Positions 37,183 to 47,221 of a stretch of 64,000 nt of DNA are shown in pieces. The notes below the pieces were generated by a model, which had not been told where the DNA came from, did not search any database, and saw only the letters and a program-made list of their open reading frames with translations. The translations under genes and the position numbers were made by a program. The stretch covers positions 84,113,627 through 84,177,626 of the forward strand of contig OX375878.1 of the NCBI GenBank assembly GCA_947359465.1, in the 5' to 3' direction. Position 1 is the stretch's first letter; each line of letters begins with the position of its first letter. Origin of the DNA: Metellina segmentata (Eukaryota > Arthropoda > Arachnida > Araneae > Tetragnathidae).

Positions 37183-38639
37183 TACACTCATGTCCATAAA
37201 TTAAGGACAATGCCAGCATCGGCAAATAAAGGTTCAGAAACAAAACAAACGTGACTTATTCATAAAACCCATTTATTAAACAAAAGATAAATAACAAAAA
37301 AGATGGTGTATGTATGATACCATTCATAAAGACTAAGATTTTTGCTCAGTGGAACAATTACAAAAAATATCGACCTTACGAAAACTTAAAATAACATGGT
37401 TAATACATTGTATGTCTCCCAGATGATGAAATACAGTCCGTACAACGCCTATGCATGCTGAGGATCAAATTATCGAGCTGATCTTGGGGAAGATCACTCC
37501 ACTCAGCAAGCAATGCTCTCCGAAATTACGGTACACATGTAGGAGGTGGTTGACGGGCTTCAACTCGTAGGCCAAGTATGTTCCACACATGCTCTATCGG
37601 ATTTAAGTCAGGTGAGAATGCTGGCCATTCCATACGGGTGATATCCTCATATTCAAGGCATTCGTTTACAATGTTTCCACGGTGAGGAAGGGCGTTGTCA
37701 TCCATAAACAAATATTATGCGTCCATGGCACCCCTAAACATACGTACATGTTGTTCCAGAATGGAGTCCCGATAAATTTGGCCTCTCATGGTTCTTATTT
37801 GAACATGTAGATCTTTTCTGGAGCCCAGTATAATTCCGCTCCAAACGAGCAATCCTGCACCACCGTAACGGTGTCGTTCAGTGATGTTGTCTTGGTGGTA
37901 GCGGGTACCTGGCGATCTCCATATGAACGTCCGCCGTGAATCAGTCTGCAAGCTAAACCTGGACTCGTCGGAAAACATCACACAAGTCCATTGTGACGAT
38001 GTACACATCGCATGTTCTTTACTCCAGGCTAACCGCTGGCGACAGTGAGTTGACGTGAGCGGAATACATCTGACAGGCCTGCGAGCATGTAGACCAACAT
38101 GTACCATACGTCTGTAAACGGTTTGCATTGAAACTGTCGTACCCGTGGCTGAAGATAGCTGACGAGAAAGGTAGGATGCTGTGCTCAGTCTGCTTCTTTT
38201 TGCAGTTACTGCCACAAACCGGTCGTCATTCGGCATAGTAACTCGGGGGAGACCTGTTCTGTAACGTCTACTGACATTTCCGACATTTTGAAATCGTTTT
38301 CAAAGCTTAGAGATGACACTTTGGGCGATTCCAAGTTCCACTGAAACTTCCGTCTGAGTACGCTCACATTCCAGGCGGCCAATAATTCAACCACGTAAAA
38401 AATCATCGACATGCGTCCTCTGTGCCATTGCTATTCCGTTGTGGCACTGAGCGATGTGAACAATTTTACTTCTTTGCTACCATTCCTTATATACACCTCT
38501 CTTACACTCTCGTAATTGTGACGTACTATCGGCGTCATCTGATGGCTTTCTACATTTTGGATATAATTCTTGAAAATGTGTGCGAGAGTTCGATTTTCGT
38601 GTGATTCTGAATTATCCTTAATTTTTGAACATGAGTGTA
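37183..38639 (-). mobile_element. Tc1-like DNA transposon, complete ends (element B)
   Basis: The left end, after TA at 37181-37182, is TACACTCATGTCCATAAATT then AAGGAC. The right end, inverted, is TACACTCATGTTCAAAAATT then AAGGAT, followed by TA at 38640-38641. Length is 1457 bp, normal for a Tc1 element with one gene. The transposase lies on the minus strand and fills most of it. The ends look movable if a transposase is supplied from elsewhere. Confidence 0.93.
37400..38428 (-). pseudogene. Tc1-family transposase pseudogene, four in-frame stops
   Basis: One frame runs from ATG (38428) to TAA (37400), 342 codons, the usual Tc1 length, with no frameshift but four internal stops. These fall in RG*IIGRLE and KL*KRF of the N-terminal DNA-binding region, in MDA*YLF just before the second catalytic block (37715-37717), and in CVP*FRRAL (37526-37528). 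The catalytic triad is intact: D in FSDESRF (~residue 154), second D of FMDDNALPH (~244), E in SPDLNPIEH (~279). The last two are separated by 34 residues, so this is the DD34E class. The N-terminal half has two helix-turn-helix regions as expected. The protein would bind the TIRs and excise and reinsert the element. Two of the stops are TGA where relatives would have CGA or TGG, fitting simple transitions. Confidence 0.95.
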
Positions 38640-38649
38640 TATGTGTGCA

Positions 38650-38935
38650 TCTCAATTTTCAACTCCCTAGAAAATAAAAATTTTACAAGCCCCCCAAGAC
38701 GGAAGCGACGAGTCTTTTCCTCCATCCGTTATCAGTTCTCATAGCAATTCAAGATTACACTATTGTCCATCCCCTCGAAACAACCTATCCCCTCTTTTTT
38801 GTACTTAGCTCCCCGGAGTAATTTCATCTGCCAATCCGGGAGCATTTCCCCCTAGCACCAAACTAACTTGCACATAAAAAAATCCAATCTGCCCCGAAGC
38901 CCTATTTTATCCGCTGACTATTGTAATGGGACGTT
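38650..38935. other. Pyrimidine-rich, GC-richer single-copy stretch
   Basis: Unusually C-rich for this window (for example CATCCCCTCGAAACAACC and GAAGCCCTATTTTATCCGC). No match to the repeats around it and no convincing frame. Possible regulatory or untranslated sequence. Confidence 0.3.
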
Positions 38936-39109
38936 CTTCGTTTCTTTCAATCTCGCAAAATGACCGATCAGATGATAGGGGAGAATTGATTAGGCTCAGA
39001 AATAGCATTGGGATGTGTCTGAGTTTCCTTTTTATACTAGTATATATCTTACAAGCTGTTATTAGGTACTGGTAGCAACAGGTATATTCGATTCCATGAA
39101 TGGGAAAAA

Positions 39110-39660
39110 CAGTGTAAAAAAACACACCGAACGGAAGACGGGGATTTTACTTCCTGTTTCCCAAATGCTCTCGCATAATGCATATCAATGTTACCTTATG
39201 TAGTTTACTGCCATTTTGACGATGTTTGTTGCTTAATCTAACTGGTGATGACAAATCAATTATAATTTTTCGTTGGCTCAAGGCAGATACTCATGAATTG
39301 ATATTGTTTCGAAGACACTAACTATTTTCACGATAGTGAGAAATACATTGCCATATTGTAATCGGTTTAAAATATGTATAGCATTGTATAAATGCTTGTA
39401 TATTTCGATATTTTGAACTGAACGCTAATATTCAGTCTTTATACATTACAATAAAAACAGTTTTGTCAATTAATATACACACTGGTACGATTTCCGGTAC
39501 GAAAAAAAATTGGAAGTCATTCTTCGGAATTTCTGTTCGTGACGGTGTAAAATCTTATTCGAAAAATAAGTGAATTTCTTGTTTAGAATACGTATAGAAA
39601 ACTCGTTCCATCACAAAAATGTTACCGTTACTAATATTTAGCTTGCCAGAGAAAGCCTCT
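39110..39660 (+). mobile_element. MITE family A, long plus copy
   Basis: It starts GGAAGACGGGGATTTTACTT with CCCAAATGCTCTCGCATAAT. It contains CGATGTTTGTTGCTTAATCT in the middle and ends with TTCCATCACAAAAATGTTAC and ATATTTAGCTTGCCA. It shares left, middle and right words with the copies at 24.2 kb and 18.7 kb (inverted) and the fragment at 8.0 kb. The extra length over the 24.2-kb copy is AT-rich internal sequence. Confidence 0.65.
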
Positions 39661-39789
39661 CGCTGCTTAACGAATCAATAGAAAATCGATGTGGTACTTA
39701 TAAAGCGCAGGGATTGTATGCATCGGCTTTAAATTAGAATGCTCTAAACTCAAAGTTTACATTAATGATCCCTTCAACACATATTCATG

Positions 39790-40380
39790 AGTATTGTGAC
39801 GTTATGCCCAGCCAAACATAGAATATTTTTAGAATAAAAATATATTTATTCTCTTGGATAGATAAACTATTTACACACTTTTTACATGAAGGAATGCAGT
39901 TTTAAAACTGAGGAGAGTGAAAATCATCACTCGTTTAGTTGCACAGAAATCTATCACAGATCATACGAAAGAGGCACACCGTACGCTCTCTCCAGAAGTC
40001 CGACTCAGAAGTCCAGAAAGTCTCTTACAGTCCCTTTCTTATAGCTGACCTCACAGCTGGGGACAAATTCCTTCTACTTAGGGTACGGATCAAAAGAACC
40101 GACTGGCTCGTTTGTCGGTCAGTCCAAAAAATGTCCTGACTCGCCGACACATTCCGTTCCCACGAGAAACTCCCTATGGGTGTGGATAGCTTAGAATAGG
40201 AGAGATGGTCCACAAAGAAGCGGCCTGCTTCAATAGAATCCTTTCCCACGGGTTTCCCTCAACAGTAACCCTTAAAGGGTGTGGATCTCACCACAGTATA
40301 TTATTTCATTACTACAAGTCATCTGCCCCATAGAGGAAATACAAAAGTAGAGTGAACAATGGTAACATTTTTTGTGGGAC
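39790..40380 (+). other. Possible leader or LTR region of the gypsy remnant
   Basis: This block precedes the gag-like sequence. It has an AATAAA-type signal in an AT-rich part (near 39.83 kb), then a GC-richer part, then TTTTGTGGGACCCAGGATC, which looks like the start of a retroelement leader. No matching copy is seen downstream, so an LTR is not demonstrated. Confidence 0.25.
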
Positions 40381-40574
40381 CCAGGATCTTGTAACCAAAA
40401 CTAATACTAACGTGATCCTTAGACTCTTTCATGTGCAAGCTGGAAGCAAACATTCATAATTTGTTATACAAGAAACCTTGCGCCCTACAAAGTCAACCGA
40501 TCCAACGGCTGATTGATTAGTGAATTCGGTGGTTGTAAATGAAACGTTGCTGCCTTAGTATAATTTGTGAATTC

Positions 40575-40900
40575 ATGACGTTTTTAGGAGAAGCTTTGAA
40601 AGAGAACTTGAAAGTTCTTGCCAAAAAGCTAGATGAAATCATCAATCCTGATGACAAAATGAATGATTTGGGAAACACAGTACTCAATAGTGGGAACTAT
40701 GAGGAGATTTTGTCAAAGAACTGTTAACGATCATTATGAATGACAGAGAGGATAAAGAAAAGTAGAAATAACATCTACAAGAAAAGAATAGGACATAGCT
40801 TAGGAATTTGAGAAAGAAAGGACAAAGCTTATGAGTCAGAAAAATTGAAGATGGAGGCATTTCTAAAGACTCTTTCACTGGAAAAGGATAGAAGCTCCGA
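40575..40900 (+). pseudogene. Ty3/gypsy gag-like remnant
   Basis: From the ATG at 40575 the frame reads MTFLGEALKENLKVLAKKLD, then EIINPDDKMNDLG and VLNSGNYEEILSKN, and stops at 40725-40727. Beyond it, in shifted frames, come charged K/E/R-rich segments (for example RKKGQSL-type helical sequence). A short helical start with 'LNSxNYxE' followed by a highly charged coil is how gag proteins of some arachnid Ty3/gypsy elements begin, as I recall them. The remnant lies about 0.9 kb upstream of a protease remnant and 1.3 kb upstream of a reverse-transcriptase remnant on the same strand, which supports the reading. It is truncated and frame-broken. No zinc knuckle is readable. Without the downstream context I would not name it. 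Confidence 0.45.
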
Positions 40901-41472
40901 GGTTTATAGGAATTATTGTCACTCAAAGTGCAAAAAGGTCGTATATCTAAAATTTGTATTTTTCAGGAGAAAAACAAAACTAATAGTTTTTTTTTATTAT
41001 TTGATTTAATTATTCTTATATAAATTTGGTTGCAACTTTTATTGAATCAGCTGATGAAATAAGAGATTTTGCCACCAGTTGGAAATGACAAAAAGCCCCA
41101 CATAGCAACTATAAAAGAAAAAATGGAATATTTGACATACGGCTTTTTGCGCTTTGAGTGACGATATATGAAAAGGAAAAACCTTCGGATACCGAAAGAA
41201 AGAAATTTCCTGGAAAACCGCAAATATATAAGTAAAACGAAAACAAAACTGACAGAGAAAGAACAAGTTTCTACGAAGATGCTAGGCCTTCACTTAAGTG
41301 TTATCGATTTGGAACTCCTGGTTACATCAGATCCCGATGTCCAAAGTGTACTCAAGCAAAATCTGAACTTGAATCATTCAGTGTTGCTCATATTTTCCAA
41401 TTTAATGCGTTGTTGAATGCTATGAACGTTTTATATTCCAATTAATGGATTAAATGGAATAGCGTATGATTG

Positions 41473-41749
41473 TGCACAGGTGCCAGCAGATCAAGTGTAT
41501 ATACTATTTTTAATCATAAATTGAGGAAACAAAGGACTGTTTTTCAGAAGGTGGATCTTAAAATAGTTACAGTTGATAGAACTATATCCAGCTTTGATGT
41601 TCTAACGTCTGATGTGTTCAAGGAGGAAATATTTTTAATTGAATATCGTTGTATTACACACCAAACCTAAAGGAAACCTCTTTAACGAATGAAATGTTTT
41701 ACAAACTGCTAGGATAGTGTTAGATATTAAAAACAAAAAATGTTTTTAT
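41473..41749 (+). pseudogene. Ty3/gypsy aspartic protease remnant
   Basis: The reading CTGASRSSVYTIFNHKLRKQ corresponds to the active-site region of retroelement proteases, whose signature is DTGAS. The catalytic D is replaced by C here. The frame continues through KIVTVDRTISSFDVLTSDVF to a stop near 41670. After a frame change TARIVLDIKNKKCFY appears, the usual 'xxGIVLDxxxxxW' segment closing the domain. Spacing between the two motifs (about 75 codons) fits the protease domain. It lies between gag-like and RT-like sequence on the same strand, as in a gag-pol polyprotein. The missing aspartate and broken frame make it non-functional. Confidence 0.65.
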
Positions 41750-41794
41750 GAAAAGAATTCTCATTATAAATATTGTTTTACTGAAAGTGTAAAA

Positions 41795-42505
41795 GTAAAA
41801 AATTGACGAGACCTACAACAAATAAAAATGGAACAAGGTCACTGATGTGAAAATTATTGTCCTTACCTGAATACGAAGGACCTTAATTAACTAATGATCG
41901 ACGTCATAAGTTTAATTTCTTATTACAAGACTATGAAAAGACAATTCATTCATAGAAGGATTTACTCCTTGCATTAAACTTCGAAAAAGTATTGTTCCAC
42001 CTTATTGCATACCTCCAACAAGATAAGTAATTATCCTAAATAAAGAATTGAATAAACTATTGGAAGCTGAAGTTTTTGAATAGTGTGAGTCTCATTTTAC
42101 AATTCCTAGTCTTAGTTCTGTAACGTCGTGGGTATAGTTTGCGTGGCGAGTGGCTTTAAGATAATTAAAACGACATTTAGAATTACAGCACATTTAATTA
42201 ATTATAGAAGAATACATATAAGTTATAACTATTTCGAGGCTAATAGATATTGTACAAATTAGGGTTTCAGTCCCGCGGCTTCAAAACGGAGCAGAGTCGT
42301 CCTGCGTCCGCTCACGTTTCGGTTTTTCCACTATTCTCCTTTTCCTCGAGAGAAGACCCCACACGTTCTTCCGAAGCCGCTATCGCATAAAGAGAAGGGG
42401 ATACCCCCATCCGGTCATAAAAAGCTGTGGTCAGAGGGACCCGCACTGTGACGTTACAGTTCCAAACCAGAATGGAGATGTTGTCTGAGCATTCATTATA
42501 GACAA
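41795..42505 (+). pseudogene. Ty3/gypsy reverse-transcriptase N-terminal remnant, copy 1 (split)
   Basis: The frame KELNKLLEAEVFE (near 42040-42080), then a stop, SHFTIPSLS and, after the inserted LTR, KPEWR follows the order seen at the start of gypsy RT domains: 'ExxKLLExGxIxxSxSxxxSPxxxxxKxDGxWR'. It is interrupted at 42119-42458 by a solo LTR. It is largely collinear with 43175-43520, for example CACTGATGTGAAAATTATTG against TACTGATGTGAAAATCATTG. The remnant ends where an unrelated dispersed repeat begins (42506). No catalytic YxDD block is visible in this copy. Confidence 0.6.
42119..42458. mobile_element. Solo LTR, 340 bp, nested in RT copy 1
   Basis: It begins TGTAACGTCGTGGGTATAG and ends GTGACGTTACA: TG...CA termini within 9-bp inverted repeats TGTAACGTC/GACGTTACA. 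The 4-bp flank GTTC is present on both sides (42115-42118, 42459-42462). The related copy at 43.5 kb carries the uninterrupted site TTAGTTCCAAACCAG. Size, termini and short duplication fit a Ty3/gypsy LTR left by recombination between two LTRs. No internal coding region, primer-binding site or polypurine tract remains next to it. Confidence 0.88.
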
Positions 42506-42719
42506 CTAGTCACTGCGTGGCTAACCTGGCGTTGCCCGTGCCCGTGGTGTAAGATAGTAATCTGATGTAAACTTTTCTGCAGATTTCAAATCCGTTGAAA
42601 TTTTCAATCTATCTTTTGATTTTGATTTTACGAAAAAAGAACTAAACAATATCTGTCAAAAAAATTGTTTTTAATTTTTTGCTCTTCGCTGAAATTGAAG
42701 AGGGCATAAGATGTAATCT

Positions 42720-42756
<37 letters not shown>

Positions 42757-43160
42757 GCGAAGGGCAAGAAATGCAATCTGTTTATTTTTTGGAAAGCGAA
42801 AGTTCACGTGACGTCACTATCTCTTGCGAAAATATAAAACATTATCTCCCATTCTAGACGGGAGATGAAAAAAACTTGGCATGGTTCCAAAGGCTGATGT
42901 CAAGGTGACGTGAGGGCGAAAAGTCTAAATTTGGATGTTCCTTTATTCCACGGATGAAGGAAGGACGATGAAAAAAACTATTAAATTCATTTAAAAATGT
43001 AATAGATAAAATTTTAAAATTCGCCTCAACCCCAAAATTGCAAAAAATTCGGAATACCTGTGTGCCAAATCCCATTACTGTAAGTACGTACCATAGATTC
43101 GTCAGGTCTTTGCGTGCAAGAAAACAAACAAATAGACAAACACTTCCATTTATAATGTTA
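42506..43160 (+). repeat. Dispersed retroposon-like repeat, copy 1
   Basis: It starts CTAGTCACTGCGTGGCTAAC then CTGGCGTTGCCCG. It ends GTGTGCCAAATCCCATTACT and CACTTCCATTTATAATG. Both end-words recur, in the same order and orientation, at 46.47-47.01 kb. A 33-T run lies inside. The wording is of a type common in arthropod dispersed repeats, but I cannot assign a superfamily. Confidence 0.6.
42721..42753. repeat. Poly(T) run, 33 T
   Basis: An uninterrupted thymine run, flanked by two related words, GTAATCTG before it and GCAATCTG a little after. This suggests a small duplication around the run. Confidence 0.95.
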
Positions 43161-43174
43161 GAGGGTAAAAGTTA

Positions 43175-43625
43175 AAGTTTCCGAGACCAACAACAAAAAT
43201 ATAACAAGGTTACTGATGTGAAAATCATTGTCTTTACCTAAAAACGAAGGACCTGAATGATCAACGTAATAAGTTTAATTCCTTATTACAAGACTGAAGA
43301 GACAATTCTTCCACAGGAGGATTTAATCCTTGCATTGAACTTCGAAAAAATACCGATAATCATGCTTATGTTGCCCTTCCACCTAATTGCATAGCTCCAG
43401 CAAGAAAATTAATTATTCTATGTAAAGAATTGAAAAAAACTATTGGAAGCTAGAGTTTTCGAATATTGGAGTCTCATTTTGCAGTTCATGTTCTTAGTTC
43501 CAAACCAGAATGGAGATGTTTGTCTGTGCATTCACTATTACAAATAAATACGATTGCTTAAGTTGACTGTTATCCGCTACTTAGAATAGAGATATCCTCC
43601 ATGAATCTATTTCATATATGTCTAG
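43175..43625 (+). pseudogene. Ty3/gypsy reverse-transcriptase N-terminal remnant, copy 2
   Basis: Paralogue of the 41.8-42.5 kb sequence without the LTR. It reads PPNCIAPARKLIILCKELKK, then a stop in the LLEA segment. Past KPEWR a frame change gives VHSLLQINTIA, a stop, and VDCYPLLRIE. That last part corresponds to the gypsy RT motif 'VDYRxLNxxTxxDxYPLPRI', so copy 2 extends further into the RT domain than copy 1. Stops and frameshifts make it inactive. Two diverged copies about 1.3 kb apart, separated by a dispersed repeat, suggest either two independent insertions of one family or an old duplication. Confidence 0.62.
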
Positions 43626-43629
43626 CATA

Positions 43630-44090
43630 TACCTGCATTCTGGAAGTTAATAAAATGTATAAATTGAAATTCTTAACGCTGCAAATCAGAAGTATATTTT
43701 ACGTTTGATGTGCGGCAGAATAAGATCCTAGATAATGCAGTTAAAGTGAAACGTAATTTTAGTGTGGTCCCTAATGATAACCTTAACAAAAAACTTAAAC
43801 ATTTGCAGTTGCTATTTGTTCAAAGAATAAAACAATAAAGATGTTTGCTTTCAATTTCTTAAGTCTCCATTTAGACTGGTGTCACTTCGAACGGAAATGG
43901 ACAGCGCTGTGAAGGGATCAATAAGATTTGAAATCATTCGTAACATTCAGAGATTCTAAAAGAAATAACATATTGGCTAAGAGCATTCCTCACATGTTCG
44001 ATGGAATGAAGAAAGAAAGAACATGTTAGCCTTTATCTGCAATATTTAACTGAAATTCCAAAACTATGTTATACTGCTGCATTTATTTAC
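43630..44090. other. Stretch with no recognisable feature
   Basis: Could contain further worn retroelement sequence, but I see no motif. Confidence 0.35.
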
Positions 44091-44095
44091 AGAAG

Positions 44096-44294
44096 AACAG
44101 TAGTAGAAGAATACATCTGAACAGTAGTAGAAGAATACATCTGAACAGTAGTAGAAGAATACATCAGAACAATAGTAGAAGAATACATCAGAACAGTAGT
44201 AGAAGAATGCATCAGAACAGTAGTAGAAGAATACATCAGAACAGTAGTAGAAGAATACATCAGAACAGTAGTAGAAAAATACATCAGAACAGTA
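44096..44294. repeat. 24-bp minisatellite, about eight units
   Basis: The unit AACAGTAGTAGAAGAATACA plus TC(A/T)G repeats from 44096 with single-base variants. Because 24 is a multiple of three, long frames are open on both strands (for example an NSSRRIHQ repeat on plus). That is expected from the repeat and not evidence of a protein. Confidence 0.92.
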
Positions 44295-44299
44295 TTTCA

Positions 44300-45905
44300 G
44301 AGAGTGCAGAAAATTCAACGACATAATTTTCTCAGAAACATGCATATGAAATAAATATTAATCGATCATGTGTTTGAGTTAGAATATTTTAAAAACATGT
44401 AGTTTATTCTACCATCAATATCTTACTTTCCCCATTTTCTTTAAAAAAATATTCAGTGACTTAAGTATTAAACTAAAACACAGTTTTATGTTGGGTACCT
44501 TGCACTGAAAACTTCAGAGTAGAAATTTTCCACCCAATACAAATAATGCATTTAGAAAGCGTGTTCTCGAGACTTTCCTTGCAAAAGTTTCCATTATCGG
44601 CACAATTCTTCCGCTTCTCCATCCATGAATTTTGAATGCAACAGAGAAAGGCTGTCGAATGGAAGGTATTGAATAAAAGAAGCCGAAATTCCGTATATTT
44701 TTATTCCAGCTCCGCGAGCTCAACATTTTTAGGTAGGGCAAATAAGGACGGCAGAATGGTTAGCACTTTTGATAAGAAATATACAATTTCAGAAAATTTC
44801 CTTTGCTATGAATTAAAGTGAGCAGTTGTATGATGTGCAGGATTTCTGAGTAAGACATCTATAAAAACTCATATTTTTCACTGCTGTGCTGATCAAAAAA
44901 ACATTACTTGTATGTTCGGCCGTGATAACCAAAAAGCCAGCATCTACAAGTTTAGTCATTTTGGTTTGATTACTGTTGCGAGCTGCGTTTTCTAAAAATT
45001 AACGATAAGGAGCTGTATAATAAGAAAAATATGTTGCGATTATTTTTTTAAACGTTATACTACTTGTTTAAAAGCAAAAAGCACTTATTTCTATTTTAAT
45101 AAACTATGTGATATAAAATTAGAAAATTATCATATACTTTGCAAATGATAATTATTTATAGTGGGTCGAAAATGTTTGGTACCAATGCTTGTACTAATTT
45201 TCATGTATTTTGTAAGGATGTAGTTAAAGTTACAATTTAAGATCATAAAAATCATCTGTGTCTATCATTTTTGTCTTCCATAAAAATAATTGCATAATTT
45301 TGAAATGTTTTTGTACATTAAATTATGACATTAAGTGAAATCCGATACACAGAAGTATTGGGACAACTACTGTAAAAGTTACAAACATTAAAAAAAAGAC
45401 ATAGGAATCAATGCCTTTTTTTTTTGCATATCTTACAAATAATTTGACTTTATATTCTTAGACTGTTTTAAATGTAAATACCATTAATGATACCAGATAT
45501 TTGGTCAAACTGGAACCAATTTCATTCTACTCTATGATGATAGAATTTCAATGGATATCCTTATTTTTTTGATAAAAAATATGTGATTTATGTGTTTGCA
45601 TATTGTGAGATGACTGGATACTCACATTACGCTGCAAACAGCATTCAATGCTACCCATACAAATTATTTTATTGAAACCATTGTAGAAATGTACGTATAT
45701 TGATTGAACACTTTTAATTTAATTTTATTTATAAAAAAATAGTTTCATACACTCATGAAAACTTAAAATTCCTTAATTTTAAAAGAGTGCTAAACCATGT
45801 GAACAATAACAATATTCTTTACCTAATCCATAAGATGTCTTTATATTTGAAATCATTTATTCTTAATGCTTTTATTTATATTCTGGGTCACGCATTAGGT
45901 AGAAT
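44300..45905. other. AT-rich stretch without gene
   Basis: Overlapping 75- and 61-codon frames near 44.5-44.8 kb on opposite strands have no recognised motif. The rest is AT-rich spacer. Confidence 0.4.
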
Positions 45906-45911
45906 ATTTGG

Positions 45912-45990
45912 GTATGTAGTTGAATTTGCGTCGCATTGGAGTAACACAATGGGCTATCAGCGATGGTCAGAATCAATTTCTAAGTGAAAC
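45912..45990 (-). repeat. SINE tail fragment
   Basis: GTATGTAGTTGAATTTGCGT then CGCATTGGAGTAACACAATG and GGCTATCAGCGATGG is the shared SINE tail with the start of the body, minus orientation. Confidence 0.65.
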
Positions 45991-46469
45991 TATTTTTAAA
46001 ACGTATCTTTAAGGATAAAATTTAGAAAAATCTGAAACGATCGAAAAACATTTTTTATTCTCTCTATAATTAATGCAAATACATAGAGTCACAATTATTT
46101 TTGTTGGAATATTAACCGAATATTACAAATTATTTTTTAATTTATGTAATTTAAATTGGATGACAGTTTAAAAAGAATTGTGGATCAGAATTGATTAAAC
46201 ACATACAACAAATGTAAATTTTTACTGTAAATCAATATAAAAAGAATTGCAAATTAAATTAAGTGTTAAAATGTACAGACACGGGGGGATGATATTTCTG
46301 ATGGGCATATTCCGTCTTTTATTTCTGCAGGCGGCTTTTACTGACTGTGACAACTGGCAATAGTAGGCGGAATTTACCGTACGTCGATCGTGGAGAAAAT
46401 CAATGTGTAAAATTCCTCTCCAGTCAAAAAAGACGGACGAGAGAACTTTGTTATATTTTATAAATTACT

Positions 46470-47011
46470 AGTTACTGCATGGTCAGCACGGCGTTGCCCG
46501 AGACAGTTATTTTCGTGGGGTCAGGTGTTACCACTGCTCGCTGACACTTGCCAATCCCCGGTGATTGCTACGTATTTCCATTTTGTTTACTTCTTAAACG
46601 AACTCCACGGGCAACGCCGTGATTGACTCAAAGTGGTTATTATCATCAGCATATATGAAAACAAGCTAGATTCATTTGGTAAACTTAGCATGGTTCCAAT
46701 GGCATTCGGCTTAAACCGCTTGTTACGTCAGCCATCGAAAATCGCAAAATCCGCATGCTTCTTCAATGTCACATTCCGGAGAGAAGGACGAAAGGTGAAA
46801 TTTTTTTTTAATGTTCTAGATTAAATATTAAAATTTGGGTGCTACACAAAAATCGCTAAAAATTAAGACTACCTGTGTGCCAAATTTCATTATTGCCATA
46901 GTTCGTCTTGAGACTGATCACAGAGAAAGAAAGACACAAATACTTCCTTTTAATAGCAGATACTATTACTTCCTTTAATAGTAGATTTAATACTTCCTTT
47001 TAAGAGTAGAG
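46470..47011 (+). repeat. Dispersed retroposon-like repeat, copy 2
   Basis: It opens CTAGTTACTGCATGGTCAGC then ACGGCGTTGCCCG. It closes TGTGTGCCAAATTTCATTAT and ends in about three repeats of ATACTTCCTTTTAATAGTAG. It matches copy 1 at both ends but not obviously in the middle. A short-repeat 3' end is a habit of some LINE-type retroposons. The opening CACGGCGTTGCCCG (46487-46500) recurs inverted at 46608-46621. Confidence 0.55.
46540..46605. repeat. Mini-palindrome repeat, worn copy
   Basis: GTGATTGCTACGTATTTCC and GTTTACTTCTTAAAC parallel GATTGCTACGCAATCCC and GTTTGCTTCGCAAAC at 47.05-47.09 kb, with the same order and spacing. The pairing of the hairpin arms has decayed. Confidence 0.5.
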
Positions 47012-47090
47012 ACCCAGCCCCCTTCTCGCTTACGCTCACTAACCCCTTTGATTGCTACGCAATCCCATTTCGTTTGCTTCGCAAACCAAC
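47012..47090. repeat. Mini-palindrome repeat, clear copy
   Basis: Short hairpin words follow each other: GATTGCTACGCAATC (6-bp arms, TAC loop) and GTTTGCTTCGCAAAC (6-bp arms, TTC loop), preceded by CTCGCTTACGCTCA. The cluster abuts the 3' end of the dispersed repeat. Confidence 0.55.
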
Positions 47091-47221
47091 ACTCCTTCTG
47101 CAAGCGTCTTTATGGGTCATGACGTCACAGCAAGTTTCACAAGGCCAGTTGGAACGATCTAACGTTTCATCTCCGTGATGAAAAATTTGTACACTATTCC
47201 GAAATTATACTTTTCATCACA

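Noticed and set aside
44096..44294. CRISPR-like array
   Set aside because: Repeats are contiguous with no spacers, and the genome is eukaryotic.
44064..44345. Repeat-protein-like frames with 8-residue period
   Set aside because: A 24-bp minisatellite opens frames on both strands automatically; no start context or flanking coding sequence.
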